A DNA stretch of 5,884 nucleotides from Methanolobus sp. UBA118 (GTDB lineage Archaea; Halobacteriota; Methanosarcinia; Methanosarcinales; Methanosarcinaceae). The notes beneath the pieces were generated by a model that searched no databases, was not told the DNA's origin, and worked only from the letters and a program-made list of their open reading frames with translations. Where the stretch lies: contig DACO01000102.1 of assembly GCA_002508635.1 (NCBI GenBank), forward strand, positions 788-6,671, in the 5' to 3' direction. This document shows, piece after piece, positions 1 to 5,140 of the stretch (the stretch's first letter is position 1; each line of letters opens with the position of its first letter). Both the position numbers and the translations under genes were made by a program.

Positions 1-79
1 CACACAGGACTGTTCCCCGGAAATAGTTTTATTTGATGCGAACCTTATTGAGACAGAATATTTTAACACGGTGAATGTT
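1..79 (+). promoter_or_regulatory. Left-edge region upstream of the rhomboid gene, possible promoter and SD
   Basis: No gene can be called here. A T-rich stretch around 25-33 (GTTTTATTT) is a weak TATA-like candidate about 50 bases before the likely start codon. GGTGA at 70-74 matches the archaeal anti-SD and lies 5 bases before the TTG at 80, but overlaps the GTG at 71. The rhomboid frame stays open to the left edge with no ATG, GTG or TTG before 71, so an extension beyond the window cannot be excluded. The other two forward frames close at 24-26 (TAG) and 34-36 (TGA), either of which could end an upstream gene. Confidence 0.3.
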
Positions 80-931
80 TTGGACAAAAAATGCTGGATA
101 TGCGGCAGGGAAGAATACATCCCGTTCCAATGCCGCTTTTGTGGGAAAGTGTTCTGCTCCCGACACCGACTCCCGGAACAACATGCATGTGAAGGCCTGG
201 AGTTTGTAAAGGAACGCGGCTCTCCCGGTAGAAAAGCCAATACCCGCACCATGCCTGAGGCAGACGATGTTCTCAAGGATATGTTCAAGGATACTGCAAA
301 GTATGCTGCGAGAAGTGCAGTAAGGGGTGTAGGGTCCAATATAAAGTATTCAATGAAAAGCAGCCCTTCCATGGCTATAATCGTTATCTGTGTCATATCA
401 TTTATACTGCAGGTGATACCCGGCTACTTCGAAGCTTTTATGCTGGTTCCCGGTATGGTATTTGCCCGTCCCTGGACGCTGATCACTCATATGTTCCTGC
501 ATGTGGGCTTCTTCCATCTCTTCTTCAACATGCTGGTCCTCTTCTTCTTCGGACCCGAACTTGAAAGAAGAGCCGGTAAAGGTGCGTTCCTGGGTGTGTT
601 CTTTGCATCGGGTATAATAGCGGCTCTTGGTTATTCCCTCACGAGCAGTGAACCTGTTGTGGGGGCTAGCGGTGCCATACTTGGTGTGTTTGCCGCACTT
701 GCGGTGATAGCTCCTGAAATAAAGGTATATGTATATTTCATTCCCATGAAGATATGGCATGCTCTGGTGCTCTTTGCGCTGGTTGATTTCCTATTCCTGG
801 GATCAAACGACATGGTTGCACATACTGCTCACCTGTTTGGTATTGTGGTGGGCCTGTTCATGGGCTACAGGATACGCCAGCAGAATAAGAGAAATATATG
901 GAACAATCCTAATAGCTATTATAGAAGGTGA
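80..931 (+). CDS. AN1-type zinc finger rhomboid intramembrane serine protease
   Basis: A probable membrane protease that cuts transmembrane segments of other proteins; its substrate is unknown. Numbering from TTG 80 (283 residues), the N-terminus has a complete AN1-type zinc-binding pattern: C5-x2-C8-x9-C18-x2-C21-x4-C26-x2-H29-x5-H35-x-C37. A charged linker follows (about 38-95), then a rhomboid domain with six likely membrane segments (roughly 97-114, 143-158, 168-187, 193-211, 217-241, 245-264). Rhomboid hallmarks are present: RPW before the second segment (the WR-motif region), H146-x3-N150, the GASG motif with nucleophile S197, and AHLFG with catalytic H251. The zinc finger and the basic C-terminal tail are predicted to be cytoplasmic. 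The start is uncertain: GTG at 71 adds three residues but overlaps the SD, whereas TTG 80 has GGTGA at 5-base spacing. A longer form entering from the left edge is also possible. The family is secure; the role of the zinc finger (protein, membrane or ubiquitin-like contact) is unknown. Confidence 0.9.
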   Translation: MDKKCWICGREEYIPFQCRFCGKVFCSRHRLPEQHACEGLEFVKERGSPGRKANTRTMPEADDVLKDMFKDTAKYAARSAVRGVGSNIKYSMKSSPSMAIIVICVISFILQVIPGYFEAFMLVPGMVFARPWTLITHMFLHVGFFHLFFNMLVLFFFGPELERRAGKGAFLGVFFASGIIAALGYSLTSSEPVVGASGAILGVFAALAVIAPEIKVYVYFIPMKIWHALVLFALVDFLFLGSNDMVAHTAHLFGIVVGLFMGYRIRQQNKRNIWNNPNSYYRR

Positions 932-1351
932 TTGCTCCTGTCTGAGAAGGATATAAGCCATCTCAAACGTTTTTTTCCGCGACCAAAGGAAAATGAGGAG
1001 ATTCCCGTCCATTTTATTGATATGCAGGAAAAACTTGCAGGCTGGTCTCCGCGTTTGAAGCGCTCGGTCTATGTGGATGATTTTAAGGATACGGAGGACC
1101 TTAAAAGGGTGCGGGAGGTGACCGTGCTCAGGGTCTACAACTGGCTGTCAGACAGGGAAAGCCTTATAGAGCTGTCCGAGATGGAGAGATCCCAGTTTGA
1201 GGAGGTAGTGGATATGTTTATAAAACATGGCGGTGAAATCCGTTACACCAGAATTAAGAATGGCGGGAGACTGGTTAACTATTTCAGGCTGGAAAAGGAT
1301 TCTGTTCCTGAAGTTAGTGTGAAGGAAAAACTACTTGCAGATATTCTGTAA
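932..1351 (+). CDS. Small hypothetical protein directly after the rhomboid gene
   Basis: I do not recognise this 139-residue protein. It is hydrophilic and highly charged, with no signal peptide or membrane segment, so it is probably cytoplasmic. An Arg/Lys/Glu-rich first half is followed by a likely helical stretch (about 88-114) and a GEIRYTRIKNGGRLVNYFRL segment (105-124) that could be a beta hairpin; this resembles the wing of a winged-helix domain only vaguely. The start is unclear: TTG 932 touches the TGA stop of the rhomboid gene. The sequence AGAAGG (923-928) lies 3 bases upstream, and AAGGTGA (925-931) would be better spaced for a CTG at 938. The first in-frame ATG is at 1022 and would remove 30 residues. 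The frame is the same as the rhomboid frame, so the two are separated by one stop codon only. They are almost certainly co-transcribed and perhaps translationally coupled. Confidence 0.7.
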   Translation: MLLSEKDISHLKRFFPRPKENEEIPVHFIDMQEKLAGWSPRLKRSVYVDDFKDTEDLKRVREVTVLRVYNWLSDRESLIELSEMERSQFEEVVDMFIKHGGEIRYTRIKNGGRLVNYFRLEKDSVPEVSVKEKLLADIL

Positions 1352-1520
1352 GACGGACAGAGTTTGCATTTATGTAATCTTTTAGTAAGGATTATATGCT
1401 ATCATTGTCAAACATTTACACGTTATTATATTGTCTATAGTAAATATATAGCATGTGTAATTGCAACTTCAGGGTTGCGTGTAAGCATTATAACAGTTAT
1501 TATCATTATAGAGAGGTATC
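1352..1520 (+). promoter_or_regulatory. AT-rich intergenic promoter region of the NYN gene
   Basis: This 169-base gap contains no credible ORF. The best TATA-like box is AAATATATA at 1442-1450, which would place transcription start near 1472 and give a leader of about 50 bases. TTATTATATT around 1424-1433 is an alternative. GCAAC (1463-1467) and GTTGC (1474-1478) form a 5-bp inverted repeat with a 6-base loop, flanked by two copies of GTGTAA (1455-1460 and 1479-1484). This could be an operator, because the repeats would sit over the predicted start site. ATCTTTTAG near 1378-1386 is a possible weak U-rich terminator for the upstream pair. These are readings by eye only. Confidence 0.4.
1513..1517 (+). 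promoter_or_regulatory. Shine-Dalgarno site of the NYN gene
   Basis: GAGGT lies 3 bases before the ATG at 1521 and complements the conserved anti-SD core. The spacing is short, but no better start is available, and the protein reads well from this ATG. Confidence 0.55.
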
Positions 1521-2111
1521 ATGGCCAACGTTAAAACCGGACTGAACTCCATTGTCAAGTACCTTAGTACAAAGAAGGAAACTGGCAGACGCAGCATAGG
1601 CCTGCTTGTTGATGGTCCGAATGTACTCCGTAAAGAGTTCAATGTGAATCTCGAAGAGATAAGGGATGTTCTTAAAGAATACGGAAATGTAAAGATCGGC
1701 AGGGTCTTTTTAAATCAATATGCATCGGATAAACTTGTCGAAGCCATTGAGAACAATGGTTTTGAGCCGATCATATGTTCAAGTGATGTGGATGTCCGGC
1801 TTGCGGTGGAAGGAATGGAACTTGTGTACAATCCCACCATTGACACCCTGGCACTGGTGACACGGGATGCGGATTTCAAGCCACTGCTGAACAAGGCGAA
1901 CGAACACGGCAAAGAGACCATCATATTCGGTGTGGAGCCCGGATTCTCAACAGCATTGCGAAATTCTGCGGATTATGTGATAGTCCTTGAGAACGATCAG
2001 ATGAACTATTACGAAGAATATCTCACAGAAAGCAAAAGTCGGGATGAGGATATCGATGATGACATCGTTCCCGGATCGCGCAGAAAAAAAGATGCTATGA
2101 TGGATTACTAG
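1521..2111 (+). CDS. NYN (LabA-like/PIN-like) domain protein, TIGR00288-type
   Basis: A 196-residue soluble protein with one NYN domain (about 24-158), the PIN-like nuclease fold. The putative metal-binding acidic residues are visible: D31 in LLVDGPNVL with N34, D91 in SSDVDVRL, and D116 and D118 in LVTRDADF, followed by the usual FKPLLNKANEHGK helix and the GFSTALRNSADYVIVL strand region. Family knowledge suggests a possible RNA-cleaving or RNA-binding role, but no substrate is known, and activity is inferred only from the intact acidic set. The C-terminus (about 160-196) is low-complexity, first acidic (EDIDDD) and then basic (SRRKK), and is probably disordered. The ATG start is supported by GAGGT just upstream. 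The gene appears monocistronic with its own promoter. It ends in TAG and converges on aksA, with stop codons overlapping. I recall this family as widespread in methanogens; from memory it matches the TIGR00288 grouping. Confidence 0.88.
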   Translation: MANVKTGLNSIVKYLSTKKETGRRSIGLLVDGPNVLRKEFNVNLEEIRDVLKEYGNVKIGRVFLNQYASDKLVEAIENNGFEPIICSSDVDVRLAVEGMELVYNPTIDTLALVTRDADFKPLLNKANEHGKETIIFGVEPGFSTALRNSADYVIVLENDQMNYYEEYLTESKSRDEDIDDDIVPGSRRKKDAMMDY

Positions 2112-3280
2112 TTCCGGGAAAGGTCCGCAACCATTTCATTAAGCCTGGACGGGGGTATTCCCTTCTTTGCTTCCGTACAGTTCTTTATTTTGTCGAGCAG
2201 TACACAGAGTTGCTCTTTTTCGAGTTCATAACCCATACTTTTTACAATACCCTTCAGAGCCTTCATTCCCGTATGTTTGCCGACAATGAGATGACGCTCT
2301 CCTCCGACCATTTCCGGACTGAAGAGCTCATAGGTCCTGGGTTCTTCAAGGATTGCACACACATGTATGCCGGACTCATGTGAGAATGTATGCTCGCCCA
2401 CGATGGCCTTGTTAATTGCAGGTTTTATGCCTGAGTATTCGTTGACCATCTTTGAGAGTTTTGTCAGTCTGGTAGTATCGTATCTTTCGATGCCGTACTG
2501 GACCCTCAGTGCAACAAGCAGTTCCTCAAGGGATGCATTGCCTGCCCTCTCACCAATCGCATTGACTGTGGTATGGAGCTGTTTTGCACCTGCTTCCGCG
2601 GCAGCCAGTGTGTTTGCGGTGGCAAGTCCGAGGTCGTTATGACAGTGTATACATATCGGAGTGTGCACCACTTTTTTGATCTCGCTCACAAGATAATATG
2701 CTGTGCTCGGATTGAGAATACCGATGGTGTCTGCGATACTCACATAATCCACCTTGTAATCCTCGGCGGCAACAAAAGCCTTCTTCAGAACATCAACATC
2801 GGTCCTTGTACCATCTTCCGCAGCAAACCTTACACCTACTCCATGGTCCTTTGCATATTCGATGGCACTCATTGCGGATGCGAACATCTCGTCGTAGCTT
2901 TTGTGATATTTGTGCTTGAGATGGAGATCTGACATAGCGATAAAAATACTGATAAAATCAACATCACAATCAACCGCTGTCTCCACATCACTGATCTTTG
3001 AGCGTGCAAGACAGCATGTCTTTGCATTGAGTCCCATATTGGAGATTTCTTTGACAATATCTTTTTCAGCAGGTGACACCACCGGGAACCCGGCTTCGAT
3101 AATCTCAACCCCTACATTGTCGAGTTCAGTTGCAAGTGCTATCTTCTCATCTCTTGTGAACACAACTCCGGGTGTCTGCTCACCATCTCTTAGGGTGACA
3201 TCACATATTTCGATATCAAGTGGTGGCAGGTTAAGATAATCGATGAGTTTGTTCCTTGAATAAGCTTCGACTTCTGACAT
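2108..3280 (-). CDS. aksA: Homocitrate synthase family protein, probable AksA
   Basis: A 390-residue Claisen-condensing enzyme of the HMG-CoA-lyase-like TIM-barrel family. It is expected to join acetyl-CoA to 2-oxoglutarate and, iteratively, to longer 2-oxoacids on the way to 2-oxosuberate, a precursor of coenzyme B. Numbering from ATG 3280, it shows DVTLRDGEQTPG (28-37, with R31 and D32), the metal-binding HCHNDLGLATANT (212-224, H212 and H214), NAIGERAGNASLEELL (240-255) and HESGIH (301-306). It lacks the C-terminal regulatory domain of LeuA and CimA (usually about 500 residues), which favours the AksA/NifV type. A TTG at 3313 would add 11 residues, but it lies upstream of the start site predicted from the TATA box and has no SD. 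ATG 3280 has AGGA 9 bases upstream. The gene ends in a tandem TAG-TAA. Homocitrate for a nitrogenase (NifV role) or a citramalate-synthase-like activity cannot be ruled out from sequence alone. Confidence 0.9.
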   Translation of the reverse strand: MSEVEAYSRNKLIDYLNLPPLDIEICDVTLRDGEQTPGVVFTRDEKIALATELDNVGVEIIEAGFPVVSPAEKDIVKEISNMGLNAKTCCLARSKISDVETAVDCDVDFISIFIAMSDLHLKHKYHKSYDEMFASAMSAIEYAKDHGVGVRFAAEDGTRTDVDVLKKAFVAAEDYKVDYVSIADTIGILNPSTAYYLVSEIKKVVHTPICIHCHNDLGLATANTLAAAEAGAKQLHTTVNAIGERAGNASLEELLVALRVQYGIERYDTTRLTKLSKMVNEYSGIKPAINKAIVGEHTFSHESGIHVCAILEEPRTYELFSPEMVGGERHLIVGKHTGMKALKGIVKSMGYELEKEQLCVLLDKIKNCTEAKKGIPPSRLNEMVADLSRN

Positions 3281-3318
3281 ATTCTCAATTCCTGTAGACG
3301 ACGAAATCCCCAATACTG

Positions 3319-3326
3319 AATATAAA
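3319..3326 (-). promoter_or_regulatory. TATA box of aksA
   Basis: On the minus strand this reads TTTATATT, close to the methanogen TATA consensus, with an A-rich stretch upstream that could serve as a BRE. The usual 25-base offset puts transcription start near 3296, giving a leader of about 16 bases with AGGA (3293-3290) before ATG 3280. This placement is the main reason for rejecting the upstream TTG start. Confidence 0.6.
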
Positions 3327-3473
3327 TTTTAGGTTTTTTAGCCTTCTTTTCCGTTAAAAGCCTGTCGCCAAACAGTAATCTTTATTTAGGAAGTAAAAGG
3401 CAGCTGACTGCAAGTTCCGGTCAGAATTGAGGAATTCAAGTATTCATGTCCGGTTGCGCCCTGACCCGGTCAT
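3327..3473 (-). other. Intergenic region between NAD kinase gene and aksA
   Basis: No gene is seen here. Just after the NAD kinase stop, CCGGTCAG (3417-3424) and CTGACCCGG (3461-3469) form an imperfect inverted repeat with one bulged base around a 36-base interior. That interior holds GAATTGAGGAATTC (3424-3437), which can form a 5-bp GAATT/AATTC stem. The pentamer CCGGT occurs three times (3417-3421, 3450-3454, 3466-3470). Several short U-runs lie downstream on the minus strand. This may be the 3' end of the NAD kinase transcript, but no textbook terminator is present. Confidence 0.35.
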
Positions 3474-4307
3474 CTATGAAAGTTTGCTCTGGACCTTTTC
3501 GTAAAAACCATTGATTGAACTGCTGACAAATCTTGCAGGATTCTGTGCTTTGGTAAGAACGACCCTGTCACTGGCCTTGATGTTGTAAGAGTGCTGACCA
3601 TCGATTACGATGGCAGCTTCCTTTTCGGGAATTAACATTTCCACCGATATCCTGCTGCTTGCAGGTACGACCCACGGGCGTGCTGAAAGCTTGAACGGTG
3701 CAAGGGGCACGATCAATGATGCATCGACCCTGGGATCAACTATTGGTCCGCCTGCACTCATTGCATATGCTGTGGATCCTGTGGGAGTTGCGAAAACAAC
3801 ACCATCGGCACGCAGTTCCTCTATCATGGAGTCATCCACGGATACCCTGAAGGTAAGTATCTTTGCGGGTCTTGCGGTAATCAGCACAACCTCGTTGGTT
3901 GCAGGAAGCAGTGCTCTTCCATTAAGATAGACCCCGAGCCTGCTGCGTTCTGTGTAGGTAAACCCTTTCAGTACATCGTTTATGGCTGTAAGGGCATCCT
4001 CTGGCTGTACATCAACAAGGAAACCCAGGGTTCCCAGGTTGATCCCAAGGGTGGGCAGAGGGTCTTCCATTTTGGAAATGCTGCGAAGTACTGTACCGTC
4101 GCCTCCCACGGATACAATGAGCTCGACACCTGCATCGCGCATATCTTCAACAGGCATGCACCTGTCATCAATATCAAGATGATGTGCGGTTCCCGGGGAC
4201 AGGACAATGTCGACTTTGTCCTCAAAAGCCCTCATGATGTCTCTGACCATGTCCAGAGCTTCCTGGTTATCAAAGCGTGATACAATGCCTATCTTTTTAA
4301 CCCTCAT
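3474..4307 (-). CDS. nadK: NAD kinase (ATP/polyphosphate-NAD kinase)
   Basis: Phosphorylates NAD to NADP in the cytoplasm, the only known route to NADP. The 277-residue protein has the full family signature: GGDGT (68-72, with catalytic D70), GINLGTLGFL (88-97), NEV (138-140), ADGVVFATPTGSTAYAMSAG (167-186) and DGQ (236-238). Length is normal for archaeal members, and the ending NGFYEKVQSKL (266-276) is typical. The ATG start has GGGAG 6 bases upstream (4318-4314), lying inside the last codons of the phosphatase gene. Only one base separates that gene's TAA from this ATG, so the two are surely co-transcribed and probably translationally coupled. The pairing matches the fused NADP phosphatase/NAD kinase of M. 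jannaschii in domain order as I recall it. The gene stops with TAG; reading through would add only nine residues. Confidence 0.95.
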   Translation of the reverse strand: MRVKKIGIVSRFDNQEALDMVRDIMRAFEDKVDIVLSPGTAHHLDIDDRCMPVEDMRDAGVELIVSVGGDGTVLRSISKMEDPLPTLGINLGTLGFLVDVQPEDALTAINDVLKGFTYTERSRLGVYLNGRALLPATNEVVLITARPAKILTFRVSVDDSMIEELRADGVVFATPTGSTAYAMSAGGPIVDPRVDASLIVPLAPFKLSARPWVVPASSRISVEMLIPEKEAAIVIDGQHSYNIKASDRVVLTKAQNPARFVSSSINGFYEKVQSKLS

Positions 4308-4308
4308 C

Positions 4309-5112
4309 TTAATCTCCCTTTGAAATATTTAGTATTGTTTTATGCACATGTCCGTTGGAAGCTACCATGTATACTCTGTTAAGGATACTGTCCTCCAGCT
4401 CAAGAGGTTCACCAAAGCTATCGGTAACTTTTCCACCTGCTTCTTCAACCATAAGCTTTCCCGCAGCTACATCCGTCAAACGCAGTGATCCCCTGACATC
4501 GACAAATGCATCAAACTTTCCGGCTGCGACATAACAAAGTTCAAGTGCAACGCTTCCCAGGACCCTGATCCTTCTGACATTCCTGCAGAGCACCGCAGTC
4601 GCTTCTATGTGGGGCCTGTAACCATAGACGCTTATACATAACTTGTTAATTTCCTCTCTATCGGATATTTGTATTCTCTGATTATTAAGGAATGCCCCTT
4701 TCCCCCTCACAGCATGGAATGTATCTCCTGTTGCAAGGTTTCTGACATATCCGAAACATATGTCCTTCGGACCGTTGGTTGATATTGCAAGGGATATGCT
4801 GTAGAAGGGAATCCCGAAGGATGCATTATAGGTTCCGTCTATGGGGTCAACGATTATGGTGAACTCAGGATAGCTGCCTATTATTTTCTCGCCGCATTCC
4901 TCACTCAGTACCCTGACAGCTCGTCCTTCTTTTTCAAGCAAATCCAGTATAACTTTTTCGGATATATCATCTATCAGCTTTGTGGGAGTGCCGTCGGCAC
5001 CCATATACACCACATCGTTTGCATTGAAGGTCCCGGCGATATCCTTTACTTTTTCATAAACAGCATCTGCTATTCTGTTACTGAGTTCCAGAAAGTAATC
5101 ATTTTGCGGCAT
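4309..5112 (-). CDS. IMPase/FBPase-family phosphatase, possible NADP phosphatase
   Basis: A 267-residue Mg-dependent sugar-phosphate phosphatase of the inositol monophosphatase superfamily. Archaeal members commonly hydrolyse both inositol 1-phosphate and fructose 1,6-bisphosphate, and one M. jannaschii member fused to NAD kinase dephosphorylates NADP. Metal-site motifs are intact: SEE (70-72), DPIDGT (89-94, with D89 and D92), GSVALELCYVAAGKFDAFVD (186-205) and TDVAAGK (213-219, with D214). The last motif starts LTD rather than the usual W-D, a common archaeal variation. Position directly upstream of nadK favours a role in NADP turnover; position after gap favours FBPase in gluconeogenesis; sequence alone does not decide. 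The ATG at 5112 has no SD and directly follows a hairpin and a run of seven T, so its translation may depend on coupling to gap, 16 bases upstream. Confidence 0.9.
   Translation of the reverse strand: MPQNDYFLELSNRIADAVYEKVKDIAGTFNANDVVYMGADGTPTKLIDDISEKVILDLLEKEGRAVRVLSEECGEKIIGSYPEFTIIVDPIDGTYNASFGIPFYSISLAISTNGPKDICFGYVRNLATGDTFHAVRGKGAFLNNQRIQISDREEINKLCISVYGYRPHIEATAVLCRNVRRIRVLGSVALELCYVAAGKFDAFVDVRGSLRLTDVAAGKLMVEEAGGKVTDSFGEPLELEDSILNRVYMVASNGHVHKTILNISKGD
4314..4318 (-). promoter_or_regulatory. Shine-Dalgarno site of nadK inside the phosphatase gene
   Basis: Minus-strand GGGAG lies 6 bases before ATG 4307 and overlaps the final Lys-Gly-Asp codons of the upstream gene. It supports both the nadK start and tight coupling of the pair. 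Confidence 0.6.
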
Positions 5113-5140
5113 AAAAAAAGTATGGGTATCAGATACCCAT
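5113..5140 (-). terminator. Hairpin plus T7 between gap and the phosphatase gene
   Basis: On the minus strand ATGGGTAT (5140-5133), loop CTG (5132-5130) and ATACCCAT (5129-5122) form a perfect 8-bp stem. It is followed after two bases by seven T (5119-5113) and then by the ATG of the next gene. The 5' arm and loop include the last gap codons (Met-Gly-Ile) and the first bases of its TGA. The structure looks like an intrinsic terminator, and U-runs also promote archaeal termination. There is no T-run on the plus strand, so the signal is directional. It may give partial termination or modulate translation of the downstream gene; this is inference. Confidence 0.5.

Noticed and set aside
398..760. 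120-codon minus-strand frame opposite the rhomboid gene
   Set aside because: It is complementary to membrane-segment codons; the His/Glu-rich product is what that produces, with no support as a gene.
929..931. TGA read as selenocysteine or pyrrolysine
   Set aside because: Pyrrolysine uses UAG, selenocysteine in archaea is largely restricted to Methanococcales/Methanopyrales, and no redox motif surrounds the codon.
1463..1478. GCAAC/GTTGC hairpin as a terminator for the upstream pair
   Set aside because: The stem is only 5 bp and no T-run follows; it sits next to the NYN promoter instead.
2108..3280. Calling the acyl-transferase 2-isopropylmalate or citramalate synthase
   Set aside because: At 390 residues it lacks the C-terminal regulatory domain usual in LeuA and CimA; the AksA/homocitrate type fits better, though substrate is not proven.
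3610..3930. 106-codon plus-strand frame opposite nadK
   Set aside because: It is antisense to highly conserved NAD kinase motifs and has no recognisable domain.
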